Source: CBDDBU01 sp965226045 (GTDB lineage Bacteria > Pseudomonadota > Alphaproteobacteria > VGEJ01). From it: 64,000 bases of DNA. The notes below the pieces were generated by a model that was given only the letters and a program-made list of their open reading frames with translations, searched no databases and was not told the DNA's origin. A program made the translations under genes and the position numbers. Shown here in pieces: positions 8,737 through 16,994 of the stretch. Within the stretch, counting starts at the first letter, position 1. Each line of letters starts with the position of its first letter. The DNA is taken from contig CBDDBU010000022.1 of NCBI GenBank assembly GCA_965226045.1, positions 110,793 to 174,792 on the forward strand, written 5' to 3'.

Positions 8737-9770
8737 GCGCCGGCCGGCCGCGAACCGCTGTCGTTCTGTTCAATCTCGGCGCTCCCGACCGGGCGGCGGC
8801 GGTTCGGCCGTTTCTGGTGAACCTATTTAGCGACCCGGCGATCATCGATATGCCGTGGCCATTGCGCTCTCTCTTGGCCCGCTTGATCGCGCATCAGAGA
8901 GCGCCCGAGGCCACCGCGATCTATCAACATCTCGGCGGTGGATCGCCGCTGTTGGCGAACACGCGCGCCCAGGCGGACGCCTTGCAGGCGGCGCTGGGCG
9001 GAGAGTCGCGTGTGTTCATCGCTATGCGCTACTGGCGCCCGTTCAGTCCTGAAGTCGCGCGCGAGGTCGCCGCGTGGGAACCGGACGAGGTCGTGTTGTT
9101 GCCGCTCTACCCGCAGTTCTCGACCACGACTACTGGCTCCTCGCTGTGCACCTGGAGCCGGGCAGCCAAGGCCGCAGGCCTCACCGCGCTAAGCCGGGCG
9201 ATTTGTTGCTATCCGACCGCGCCAAGTCTGGTGGAGGCTCACGCACGGCTCATCGCGGCCGCCATGGACGCGACACCCGCACCATTCCGGCTGTTATTTT
9301 CAGCCCACGGACTACCCGAGCGCATCGTGGCGCGCGGTGATCCCTACCAATGGCAGGTGGAGCAAACGGCGGCGGCGGTCGCGGCGGCGGTCGAAGCCAC
9401 GCGGCGAACCGTGCTCGACTGGCGGGTCTGCTACCAGAGCCGGGTCGGCCCACTGACCTGGATCGGCCCGGCTACCGAGGACGAGCTAAAGCGCGCTGGC
9501 GCTGACCGCGTCAACGTGATTTTGGCGCCGGTCGCGTTCGTGTCGGAGCATTCGGAAACGCTGGTCGAGCTCGATATCACCTACCGTGATGTGGCGGCGA
9601 AGGCCGCTGTGCCGAGCTACCATCGGGTGCCGGCGCTCGGCGTGAATGAGGCCTTTATCGCGGCGCTCGCGGGGCTCGTCCAGATGCCGGCGATGGCCGA
9701 TGTGAACTCGCGGTGCGGCGCAAGGCTCTGTCCACGGCGCTTCAACCGTTGCCCACAATCGGGGGCTTGA
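8733..9770 (+). CDS. hemH: Ferrochelatase
   Basis: 345 residues. It begins VVLFNLGAPD, the usual HemH N-terminus, and contains LFSAHGLPERIV with the metal-binding histidine and the conserved CYQSRVGPLTWIGPATEDEL segment. A VAFVSEHSETLVELD segment carries the second metal-site glutamates. It inserts Fe2+ into protoporphyrin IX at the membrane surface. The start lies inside the hemE stop (ATGA), so the two are translationally coupled. The C-terminal tail (CGARLCPRRFNRC) is cysteine rich; whether it binds a cluster is unknown. Confidence 0.95.
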   Translation: MSAGRPRTAVVLFNLGAPDRAAAVRPFLVNLFSDPAIIDMPWPLRSLLARLIAHQRAPEATAIYQHLGGGSPLLANTRAQADALQAALGGESRVFIAMRYWRPFSPEVAREVAAWEPDEVVLLPLYPQFSTTTTGSSLCTWSRAAKAAGLTALSRAICCYPTAPSLVEAHARLIAAAMDATPAPFRLLFSAHGLPERIVARGDPYQWQVEQTAAAVAAAVEATRRTVLDWRVCYQSRVGPLTWIGPATEDELKRAGADRVNVILAPVAFVSEHSETLVELDITYRDVAAKAAVPSYHRVPALGVNEAFIAALAGLVQMPAMADVNSRCGARLCPRRFNRCPQSGA

Positions 9771-9772
9771 GC

Positions 9773-10219
9773 ATGGCGCTCCTCAGCGCGTGGTATCCGT
9801 GGATCAAGGCGCTGCACGTCGTCGCGGTGATGGCGTGGATGGCCGGCATGCTGTACCTGCCCCGGTTGTTCGTCTATCACGCCGCAGCGACGGTGGGCTC
9901 GGAGCTGGCCGAGACCTTGAAGATCATGGAGCGCCGGTTGCTGCGCGCGGTCATCAATCCGGCGATGATGGCCAGTTTTGTCTTTGGTGTTCTACTGGCG
10001 CTGACGCCGGGCGTCGTCGATTGGGGCTCCGGCTGGGTGTGGGTCAAGCTTACGCTGGTGTTGGCGATGACCGCGTTGCACGGTGGCTTATCGCGCTGGC
10101 GGCGCGACTTCGCGGCCGACGCCAACCGCCACGACGCTCGCTTCTACCGGATGGTCAACGAGGCGCCGACGGTGCTGTTGATCGCGATCGTCGTGATGGT
10201 GGTCGTCAAGCCGTTCTAA
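9773..10219 (+). CDS. hemJ: Protoporphyrinogen IX oxidase HemJ
   Basis: 148 residues from the ATG at 9773, two bases after the hemH stop; an earlier in-frame start at 9713 lies inside hemH and is not needed. The N-terminal membrane segment WIKALHVVAVMAWMAGMLYL carries the conserved histidine and is followed by PRLFVYH. Three more hydrophobic segments follow (MASFVFGVLLALTPG, VWVKLTLVLAMTALHGG, VLLIAIVVMVVVKPF). HemJ is the heme-containing membrane enzyme that oxidises protoporphyrinogen IX in most alphaproteobacteria. Its stop is only 20 bases before an insertion element, so any downstream operon partner has been cut off. Confidence 0.93.
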   Translation: MALLSAWYPWIKALHVVAVMAWMAGMLYLPRLFVYHAAATVGSELAETLKIMERRLLRAVINPAMMASFVFGVLLALTPGVVDWGSGWVWVKLTLVLAMTALHGGLSRWRRDFAADANRHDARFYRMVNEAPTVLLIAIVVMVVVKPF

Positions 10220-10323
10220 GCTGTGGCGAGAGGGCCGTTCTAGCAGCCTGTCGGACTTGAGCCGGGAGTCGAAATAGGATTCGATGGTATCAGTTGATTT
10301 GCCCGCGCGTGATGGAGGCCGTC

Positions 10324-11682
10324 ATGAGCAATTTCCGACCGGTCGACCGGGAGACGGGGTTTCTGCTGCCGCCGTCGGTGGAGGAATGGCTTCCCGAGCG
10401 GCATCTGGCGCGCTTCGTGGTCGAGGTGATCGAGCAGTTGGACCTCTCGGCGTTCGTGAAGGCCTATCGCGGCTCGGGCTCGGCGTCCTATCACCCGAGC
10501 ATGCTGCTGGGGCTTCTGGTCTACGGCTACGCCACGGGGGTGTTTTCGAGCCGCAAGTTGGAGCGCGCGACCTATGATTCTGTCGCTTTCCGCTTCATCG
10601 CGGCCAACGATCATCCCGACCACGATACCATCGCCGCGTTCCGGCGGCGTTTTCTCGACCGGATCGAAGGGCTGTTCGTCGAGGTGCTGCTGCTGGCCCG
10701 GGAAGCCGGGGTGCTGAAGCTCGGCACGGTGGCGCTGGACGGCACCAAGGTGCACGCCAACGCGAGCCGGCACAGCGCGCTGTCGTGGAAACACGCCTGC
10801 GAGCTCGAAGCCCGGTTGAAGGCCGAGGTGGCGGAGTTGATGGCGTTGGCGGAGGCGGCCGATGGGGCGGATGTGCCCGACGGGATGTCGGTGCCCGAGG
10901 AACTGGCCCGGCGCGAGGATCGTCTGGCCCGCATCGCCGAGGCTAAGGCGGTGATCGAGGCGCGGGCGCGCGAACGCCTTGAGCGGGAACGGGCCGAGTA
11001 CGAGGCGAAGCTCGAGGCGCGCGCGGAGAAGGCCGAGAAGACGGGCCGCAAGCCGGGCGGCCGTCCACCCGAGCCGCCGGTGGCCGGGCCCGGGCCGAAG
11101 GACCAGGTCAATCTGACCGACGCGGACTCGCGCATCATGCCGGTGGCCGGCGGCGGCTTCGAACAGGCCTACAACGCCCAAGCCCTGGTGGCGGCCGACA
11201 GCCTGCTGGTGGTCACCAACGACGTGGTCCAGGCCCCCAACGACAAGCGGCAAATCGAGCCGGCGCTGGAAGCGCTCGCCCGCCTTCCCGAGGCGCTGGG
11301 CGCGCCCGAGACCCTGCTGGCGGACAGCGGCTACTTCAGCGAGGCCAACGTGAACGCCTGCGCCGAGGCCGAGATCGCGCCGTTGATCACGCCCGGCCGG
11401 GAACGCCATCATCTCTCCTGGAAGGACCGCTTCGCCGGCGCGCCGCCGCCCCCGGAGAACCCGACGCCGCTGGAAGCGATGACACATCGACTGGCGACGC
11501 CCGAGGGCCGGCAACTCTACGCCCTGCGCAAGCAAACGCCGGAACCGGTGTTCGGCATCATCAAATCGGCCATGGGCTTCCGCCAGTTCTCGCTACGCGG
11601 CCTGGACAAGGTCACGGGCGAATGGAACCTGGTGACCCTGGCCTGGAACATAAAGAGAATGTTCACCTTGCAATACGCTTGA
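10324..11682 (+). CDS. IS1182-like transposase
   Basis: 452 residues from the ATG at 10324, preceded by GGAGG seven bases upstream; a longer frame to 10294 is possible. The N-terminal DUF772-type domain has LPERHLARFVVEVIEQLDLS and a YHPSMLLGLLVYGYATGVFS segment. The DDE catalytic region includes VALDGTKVHANAS (first Asp) and LLADSGYFSEAN (second Asp). The last Glu region is near PVFGIIKSAMGFRQF. A basic coiled segment (RARERLERERAEYEAKLEARAEKAEK) sits in the middle. The frame is intact, so the element may be active. Its extreme C-terminus (KRMFTLQYA) is the first unit of a DNA tandem repeat. Confidence 0.9.
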   Translation: MSNFRPVDRETGFLLPPSVEEWLPERHLARFVVEVIEQLDLSAFVKAYRGSGSASYHPSMLLGLLVYGYATGVFSSRKLERATYDSVAFRFIAANDHPDHDTIAAFRRRFLDRIEGLFVEVLLLAREAGVLKLGTVALDGTKVHANASRHSALSWKHACELEARLKAEVAELMALAEAADGADVPDGMSVPEELARREDRLARIAEAKAVIEARARERLERERAEYEAKLEARAEKAEKTGRKPGGRPPEPPVAGPGPKDQVNLTDADSRIMPVAGGGFEQAYNAQALVAADSLLVVTNDVVQAPNDKRQIEPALEALARLPEALGAPETLLADSGYFSEANVNACAEAEIAPLITPGRERHHLSWKDRFAGAPPPPENPTPLEAMTHRLATPEGRQLYALRKQTPEPVFGIIKSAMGFRQFSLRGLDKVTGEWNLVTLAWNIKRMFTLQYA

Positions 11683-11850
11683 GCAGGCGGCCGGACTCCG
11701 TACCTCGCGAAAAGGAATAAGAGTATGCTCGCCTTGCGGCACGCGCGAGCAAGCGAACGTACTTCGTGCCCTCACGAGAGGGCATAAGAGTATACTCACC
11801 CTGCGGTACGCGCGGCCAAGCGACCGCACTCCGTGTCCTCACGAAAGGCG
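11650..11850 (+). repeat. Three tandem copies of a 67-bp unit beginning in the transposase 3' end
   Basis: Units start at 11650, 11717 and 11784, each opening ATAA(A/G)AG and containing a TCACCTTGC-like segment, a GGAC/CGCACTCCGT segment and a TC(A/G)CGA(A/G)A(A/G)GG end. The first unit contains the last codons and stop of the transposase; units two and three are non-coding. Units two and three carry GAGTATGCTC and the perfect palindrome GAGTATACTC. Divergence between units suggests an old duplication inside the element. Confidence 0.85.
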
Positions 11851-11964
11851 CTCGATCCCATGACCTCTCCACATCGCGATCCGTCCACACCCATTCTCGC
11901 GGACCTCAGTCCGACAGGCTGCTAGGGCTAGAATGGGCACAAACCGGATATAGGGGAGCGCGCC

Positions 11965-12984
11965 ATGGATGTTCTCGACCGCGCCGATCTCCCATTCCCG
12001 CATTCGCTACCCGAGTTCCAGCGACTTTTCCCCGATGATGCGGCCTGCGCCGCCTACCTGGAGAAAGCCCGCTGGGGAGACGGCTTTGCCTGCCCGCACT
12101 GCGGCACGGCGGGAGAGCCGTTCCACTTTGAAAACCGCCCTGGCGTCCTGCGCTGCCGCAAGTGCCGCCAGAACACCGGGCTGACGGTGGGAACAGTGAT
12201 GGAGCGTAGCCACACTCCGCTGAACGTCTGGTTCTGGGCCGCTTATCTGGTCGCCAGTCAGACGCCCGGCATGTCCGCCGTGCAGTTTCAGCGGCAACTT
12301 GGTCTTTCGCGCTACGAGACGGCCTTTCAAATTCTCCACAAGCTCCGCTCGGGCATGGTGCGGCCCAACCAAGACAGGATCGGTGGACAGCCCAAGAACC
12401 ATGTTGAGGTGGACGAAACCTGGGTTGGCGGGCGAACGCGTGGGGAAGGCCGTGGTGTTCACCACAAGGTTCCCGTCTCCTGTGCCATCGAGGTGCGTCA
12501 TCGAAAGCCGGGCACCAAGCTCGACAACCGGAAAGACGGACGCTATGCCGGACGCGTTCGGCTCGCCGTCGTGCTCGACCGTAGCGCCGAGTCGCTCTGT
12601 GGGTTCGTCGAGAGCACCGTCGCGCCGGGATCGCTGATCGTTACTGACGATTGGAGCGGCTATGCTGGCCTCGGTAAGCGCGGCTATGAGCACTTCGCTG
12701 TTGCCGAGTGTGGTGATCCAGAGGTTGCCGAGCAATACCTGCCGATCATCCATCTGGTTTTCGCCAACCTGAAGACGTGGCTGATCGGTATCCACCACGG
12801 CGTTAGCCACCAGCACCTACAAGCCTACCTCAACGAGTTCACCTTCCGCTTCAACAGGCGGTTCTACCCGTTCAACGCCTTCCGCTCATTGCTCGGCATC
12901 GCGGGCGACACCTCTGCTCCAACCTATGCCGAGCTTTACTCGGGAGAGTGGCGGCACCCTACATGTAGCGGTCATGGGCGTTAA
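11965..12984 (+). CDS. IS1595-family transposase (zinc-ribbon ISXO2-like)
   Basis: 339 residues. The N-terminal zinc ribbon is CPHCGTAG...LRCRKCRQNTGLTVGT (CxxC...CxxC), followed by the helical domain typical of IS1595. The ISXO2-like catalytic domain begins VEVDETWVGGRTRGEG (first Asp/Glu) and continues with SLIVTDDWSGYAGL (second Asp) and the C-terminal LNEFTFRFNRRF. Intact frame. I could not define inverted repeats; an imperfect direct repeat ending AACCGGATA occurs at 11942-11950 and 12983-12991. It starts 40 bases after the IS1182-like element. Confidence 0.85.
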   Translation: MDVLDRADLPFPHSLPEFQRLFPDDAACAAYLEKARWGDGFACPHCGTAGEPFHFENRPGVLRCRKCRQNTGLTVGTVMERSHTPLNVWFWAAYLVASQTPGMSAVQFQRQLGLSRYETAFQILHKLRSGMVRPNQDRIGGQPKNHVEVDETWVGGRTRGEGRGVHHKVPVSCAIEVRHRKPGTKLDNRKDGRYAGRVRLAVVLDRSAESLCGFVESTVAPGSLIVTDDWSGYAGLGKRGYEHFAVAECGDPEVAEQYLPIIHLVFANLKTWLIGIHHGVSHQHLQAYLNEFTFRFNRRFYPFNAFRSLLGIAGDTSAPTYAELYSGEWRHPTCSGHGR

Positions 12985-13006
12985 CCGGATAGGCAAGGTT
13001 CAATCG

Positions 13007-13177
13007 AGGCAGGTCCACCGGGTGTATTACCGCTCACACAATGGTTCTGCTTTTTTTCTTGACGGGGGCGCAGGACCGTTCGTTGTAACGGCCCAACATG
13101 TCATTGCGGGATGGCGAACGGATCACTGCTCCGGCACTGTCGGAGCGCTCCAGATCAGCGGCCTGTCAATCGATTAA
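13007..13177 (+). pseudogene. N-terminal fragment of a trypsin-like serine protease
   Basis: About 57 codons, in frame with and running out of the end of the IS1595 region. The segment VHRVYYRSHNGSAFFLDGG then FVVTAQHVIAGW resembles the start of bacterial trypsin-like proteases, with TAQH holding the catalytic histidine. The Asp and Ser parts are missing and the frame stops at 13177. It is inferred to be a remnant left by IS activity; the assignment rests on one short motif. Confidence 0.4.
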
Positions 13178-13269
13178 TCGATTACGCGCGTGTGCACCAC
13201 ACAATAAATCCCATTATCCGTTGTTTGGTCTGTTGTTGACAGGTGTAGTCAGCATTGACAACATGCGCC

Positions 13270-13620
13270 ATGAATCATGACACGAGACCGGTCGGTTGGA
13301 TCAGGGCGGCGCGGAAGGTGTTCGAATCGTTCCCTGCATCCGTGCAGGATCGGGTCAACACGGCGCTGACGATCGCGGTAGAAGGCGGCAAGGCGGATGT
13401 CGCCAAGCCGCTGAAGGGCGTTGGACCGGGTGTCATGGAGATCGCCATCCGATACCGGACCGATGCGTGGCGGGTGGTCTATGTGACGGAAGTTGCGGGC
13501 CGGCTTTGGGTGATCCACGCGTTTCGGAAGAAGTCGAAAACGGGGATCAAGACGCCGAAGGCCGAGATCGATCTGATCGAGGGCCGGGCGGCGCGACTGA
13601 GAAGGGAGCTGATGCCATGA
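13270..13620 (+). CDS. HigB/Gp49-like toxin of a type II toxin-antitoxin system
   Basis: 116 residues from the ATG at 13270. The RelE/HigB fold is visible as VFESFPASVQDRVNTALTIA, then a KGVGPGVMEIAIRY strand and DAWRVVYVTEVAGRLWVIHAF with the FRKKSKTGIKTP motif typical of phage-derived Gp49-like (DUF891) proteins. These act as ribosome-dependent mRNA interferases. The stop overlaps the next gene's ATG by 4 bases, the usual toxin-first HigBA order. Confidence 0.85.
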   Translation: MNHDTRPVGWIRAARKVFESFPASVQDRVNTALTIAVEGGKADVAKPLKGVGPGVMEIAIRYRTDAWRVVYVTEVAGRLWVIHAFRKKSKTGIKTPKAEIDLIEGRAARLRRELMP

Positions 13621-13940
13621 GCGAGCGCGACTTCGAACTGGTCGAGGGCAGCGGCAACGTATTTCGCGATCTGGGCGATCCCGACGCGGACCTGAAACAG
13701 GCCAAGGCGATCCTCGCGGCCCGCATCATCGCTGTGCTGGACGACCGCGGGCTATCGGTCCGCAAGGCCGGCGCGCTGACCCACTTCGCCGCGGCGGACT
13801 TCTCGCGCATTCGCAACGCGGATCTCGGGCGGTTCACGCTGGATCGGTTGATGAAGATGCTGGCGGCTCTTGACGGCAATCTGCGGGTCACGCTCCATGT
13901 CGATGCGAGACTTGGTGGCCAGGCCGCGGCGGCGATTTGA
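13617..13940 (+). CDS. HigA-like XRE-type antitoxin
   Basis: 107 residues starting with the ATG that overlaps the toxin stop (ATGA, 13617-13620). A helix-turn-helix is visible around residues 40-95 (KAILAARIIAVLDDRGLSVR, then AADFSRIRNADLGRFTLDRL). It should bind the upstream toxin and repress the shared promoter. The N-terminal ~35 residues are acidic and probably wrap the toxin. Both genes look intact, giving a complete addiction module within the IS-rich region. Confidence 0.85.
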   Translation: MSERDFELVEGSGNVFRDLGDPDADLKQAKAILAARIIAVLDDRGLSVRKAGALTHFAAADFSRIRNADLGRFTLDRLMKMLAALDGNLRVTLHVDARLGGQAAAAI

Positions 13941-13952
13941 CGCTGAGGCCAT

Positions 13953-14213
13953 GTCGGTTTCACCAGGCACGATGCAGAGATTTGCATCAGCGAAATATCC
14001 GGCACGGATGCTCTCTCGGAATGGTTGGTGAAAAGGCCGCCGGAATGGGCGTGCATGATCGCGGCGAGAATCGCGTTGCGGGTGGCGCCGATATTGCGGG
14101 ATGCGCTGTGTACCGATGAAACGTCGCGGCGCGCCCTCATCATCCTTCCGAGCTTCATAGCCCTGGCTGCCGCAAGTTATGCCGGTGCCGGGCCAGATCG
14201 ATTCCGTGATGAG
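13953..14213 (+). pseudogene. Fragment of an unrecognised conserved protein, cut by IS21
   Basis: An open frame without a good start encodes a segment (DALSEWLVKRPPEWACMIAA, then RIALRVAPIL and LIILPSFIALAAASYA) that has the composition of a real protein: acidic and amphipathic, with coherent helices. It runs directly into the left end of the IS21 copy at 14214. I do not recognise a family with confidence. Confidence 0.35.
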
Positions 14214-14328
14214 TGTGGAACGGCGTGCAAAGTTGACCCCTGTTGAGGGGTGATCGGCGTCCAAATTTGCCCCCCTGAGCCTGGCTAGTCCAAGTCACCT
14301 CGTTTTTGGGCGGACGAGGTGGTGGGGG

Positions 14329-15840
14329 ATGTTGGTCGTGGAGACGATAGCGCGGATCCGGCGGGAGTATTTCGTCAAGGGGAAGCCGATCAAGGAGATC
14401 GTGCGGGACGTGAAGGTCTCGCGCAACACGGTGCGCAAGGTGATCCGTTCGCAGGCGACGGCGTTCACCTACGACCGGCGGGTCCAGCCGATGCCGAAGC
14501 TGGGGCCGTGGACGGCCGAGCTGGAGCGGATGCTGGAGGCCAACGAGACCAAGTCGAAGCGGGAGCGGCTGACGCTGCTACGGATCTCCGAAGCCCTCGA
14601 GGGTCTGGGCTATGGCGGCGGCTACGACGCGGTGCGGCGCTACGCCAAGGCGTGGCGGTGGCGCCGTTCGGCATCGACGGCGCAGACCTATGTGCCGTTG
14701 GTGTTCTCGCCGGGCGAGGCCTATCAGTTCGACTGGAGCCACGAGTACGTGGTGCTGGCGGGGGTGACGACCAAGGTCAAGGTCGCGCACGTCCGGCTGT
14801 GCCACAGCCGAATGTTCTTCGTCCGCGCTTATCCGCGCGAGAGCCAGGAGATGGTGTTCGACGCCCACGACCGGGCATTCCGGCTGTTCCAGGGTGCCTG
14901 CCGGCGAGGCATCTACGACAACATGAAGACGGCGGTGCAGACCGTCCTCATCGGCAAGGAGCGCGCGTTCAACCGGCGCTTCGTGCAGATGTGTGGCCAC
15001 TACCTGGTCGAACCGACAGCATGCACGCCGGGAGCGGGATGGGAGAAGGGGCAGGTCGAGAACCAGGTCGGGATCATCCGCGGTCGGTTCTTCACCCCGC
15101 GGCTGCGCTTCAAGACCTACGACGAGCTCAACGCCTGGCTCTTGGACCAGTGCGTCGCCTACGCCCGGGGTCATCCCCACCCGGTGTTCAAGGACAGGAC
15201 TGTCTGGCAGGTGTTCGAGGACGAGCGTCCGTCCCTGGTCGGCTATCGCGGGCCGTTCGACGGCTTCCACGCGGTCCCGGCGTCGGTGTCGAAGACCTGC
15301 CTGGTGCGCTTCGACAGCAACAAGTACAGCGTGGCGGCGCGCGCCGTCGGCCGTCCGGTCGAGGTCCATGCCTACGCCGATCGCATCGTCATCCGCCAGG
15401 ACGGCGAGATCGTCGCCGAGCATGCCCGGCGCTTCGGCCGCGACCAGACCGTCTATGACCCGTGGCACTAGGTGCCCGTGCTGGCGAGGAAGCCCGGTGC
15501 GCTTCGTAACGGCGCGCCGTTCAAGGACTGGGCGCTGCCCGGCGCCCTGGGTCGCGTGCGCGTCCGGCTCGCCGGCCACGACGACGGCGACAGGCAGATG
15601 GTCGAGATCCTCACCGCCGTGCTGGCGGATGGGCTGGCGGCGGTGGAGGCCGCCTGTGCCGAGGCGCTCGCTGGCGGCGTGTGCAGCGCCGACGTCGTGC
15701 TCAACATCCTCAATCGTCGGCGCCAGCCGTCCGAGACGGCGCCGATCCCGACGCCCGCGAACCTGCGTCTTTGCTTTGAGCCGGTGGCCGATTGCACCCG
15801 CTACGACCGCTTGAGGGGGGTCGGCCATGGAGCGCCATGA
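14329..15840 (+). pseudogene. istA: IS21 transposase IstA with a single nonsense codon
   Basis: The frame would encode 503 residues as in copy 2, but TAC becomes TAG at 15469-15471, stopping at residue 380. The part made contains the N-terminal helix-turn-helix (IKEIVRDVKVSRNTVRKVIR) and the DDE core (YQFDWSHEYVVL, GIYDNMKT, EKGQVENQVG) but lacks about 123 C-terminal residues including the beta-barrel tail. Transposition by this copy would need IstA from copy 2. istB follows in the usual overlapping arrangement. Confidence 0.9.
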
Positions 15841-16555
15841 GGTCCTGGAGATGATGGCCGCACTCAAGCTCGCCGGCATGCGCGACGCGTTCGACGAGGT
15901 GCTCGCCGACGGCCTCAAGCGCCAGCATCCGATGCAGCGAATCATCGGCGAGCTGTTGAAGGCCGAGATCGCCGACAAGCAGGCGCGATCCATCAAGTAC
16001 CAGATGAGTGGCGCCAAGCTGCCGCTGGCCAAGGAGCTGGCCGACTTCGACTTCACCGACACCCCGGTCAACGAGCCGCTGGTCCGCGAGTTGGCGGTCG
16101 GCGGCTTCCTGGCCAACCAGCGCAACGCCGTGCTGATCGGCGGCACCGGCACCGGCAAGAGCCATCTCGCCGTCGCCATCGCGCGGGCCTGCATCCGCGA
16201 TGGCGCCCGGGGCCGCTTCTTCAACGTCGTCGACCTGGTCAACCGGCTCGAGGCCGAAGCCCGCGCCGGCCGCCAGGGCCGGCTCGCCGATCAGCTGGCC
16301 CGGCGCGACCTCGTCATCCTCGACGAGCTCGGCTACCTGCCCTTCGCCCAAACCGGAGGCCAGCTGCTGTTCCACCTCGTCAGCCGGCTCTACGAGCGCA
16401 CCTCGATCATCGTCACCACCAACCTGACCTTCGGCGAATGGCCGTCCGTCTTCGGCGACGCCAAGATGACCACCGCGCTCCTCGATCGTCTGACGCACCA
16501 CTGCGAGATCATCGAGACCGGAAACGACTCCTGGCGCTTCAAGAATCGGTCCTAA
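15827..16555 (+). CDS. istB: IS21 helper ATPase IstB
   Basis: 242 residues, identical to the copy at 56829. AAA+ ATPase with Walker A GGTGTGKSHLAVAIARACI and Walker B LVILDELGYLPF; a sensor motif is in IIVTTNLTFGEW. IstB forms decamers that bend target DNA and stimulate IstA. The start lies inside the end of istA. Intact although its istA partner is not. Confidence 0.93.
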   Translation: MERHEVLEMMAALKLAGMRDAFDEVLADGLKRQHPMQRIIGELLKAEIADKQARSIKYQMSGAKLPLAKELADFDFTDTPVNEPLVRELAVGGFLANQRNAVLIGGTGTGKSHLAVAIARACIRDGARGRFFNVVDLVNRLEAEARAGRQGRLADQLARRDLVILDELGYLPFAQTGGQLLFHLVSRLYERTSIIVTTNLTFGEWPSVFGDAKMTTALLDRLTHHCEIIETGNDSWRFKNRS

Positions 16556-16589
16556 AGGCAACCGATCCACCTGCGGCCCGGTCGCCCAG

Positions 16590-16685
16590 GTGGGCCCACA
16601 GGAACCTCCCACACGCGGTCCGCCGCCAGCCGCGTGGTGGGCGCGTCGGCCCGCGCGCGGGCCCCTCCTATGGACTACCTGTACG
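16590..16685 (+). repeat. GC-rich inverted-repeat element downstream of istB (IS21 A copy 1)
   Basis: Opens with GTGGGCCCAC, a perfect 10-bp palindrome, then CTCCCAC, a GC-rich interior with pairing GCGCG arms, and closes with GGGCCCCTCCTATGGACTAC. The same layout follows istB in all five full-length or degraded IS21 copies of the window, although the coding genes of types A and B differ. It could act as a terminator, a small structured RNA or a protein-binding site. Confidence 0.6.
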
Positions 16686-16758
16686 ACCTCCGCCGTGCAT
16701 CCCCAAAGGGGTCAACATTGCACGCCGATAGGGGGTCAATGTTCAACGCCGATTGACA

Positions 16759-16959
16759 GTAGCGCCCGGGTGGCACCGAAGGCGCCCCCATCCTGGCCGC
16801 GTAATAGGGCTGGCAGACCGCCTCGGCGAAGCCGTCGAAGCCGCCCTCGATCAGTACCAACTGCAGGCGGTCGTAAAATACATGACCTGGCGAGCGCGGC
16901 ATCTCCGACCAGCTCACCATCAAGTCCCCCTGACGATCCTTCTGCTGTCCCATCGCCAT
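16759..16959 (-). pseudogene. Transposase N-terminal fragment, cut by IS21
   Basis: Starts at the ATG at 16959 and reads GDLMVSWSEMPRSPGHVFYD, then FAEAVCQPYYAARMGAPS and PPGRY before running into the IS21 right end. This N-terminus is typical of IS5/IS1182-type transposases (substrate-recognition domain). The remaining ~400 residues are absent. Confidence 0.65.
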
Positions 16960-16994
16960 CAGCGAACCCCCCTTCAGGCCAGGACACCAGAGAA

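Larger units (their letters stand above)
10244..11921 (+). mobile_element. IS1182-like insertion sequence
   Basis: Bounded by 14-bp perfect inverted repeats CAGCCTGTCGGACT (10244-10257) and its complement (11908-11921). Both ends are flanked by CTAG (10240-10243 and 11922-11925), which reads as a 4-bp palindromic target duplication. It carries one transposase gene and a tandem-repeat 3' region. It lies 20 bases after hemJ and marks the boundary between core chromosome and accessory DNA. Confidence 0.85.
14214..16758 (+). mobile_element. IS21-family element type A, copy 1
   Basis: 2545 bp, matching the copy at 55216-57760 base for base at a constant offset of 41002 except for about six substitutions I can see. 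Ends are TGTGGAACGGCGTGCAAAGT (left) and the complement of TGTCAATCGGCGTTGAACAT (right). Each end holds two copies of a GGCGTxxAAxxTTGACCCC repeat, the multiple terminal repeats typical of IS21. No target duplication is seen. Copy 1 has a nonsense mutation in istA. Confidence 0.93.

Noticed and set aside
10240..11535. 431-residue minus-strand frame over the IS1182 transposase
   Set aside because: Antisense shadow with His/Arg/Gly-rich repeats and no family features.
11650..11850. CRISPR array
   Set aside because: Three tandem 67-bp units without spacers, overlapping a transposase; no cas genes anywhere in the window.
11942..12991. AACCGGATA direct repeat as the target duplication of the IS1595 element
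   Set aside because: The right copy overlaps the transposase stop region and no matching inverted ends lie inside the repeats, so it may be chance.
14578..16242. 554-residue open frame on the minus strand across IS21 copy 1 (and the same at 55580-57244)
   Set aside because: It lies antisense to istA/istB, is low-complexity and Arg/Pro/Ala rich, and is a GC-rich shadow of the real genes.
14208..16764. Target duplication around IS21 copies
   Set aside because: Flanks of both type A copies were compared (GATGAG/GTAGCG and GTTGGGC/CTCATC) and do not match.
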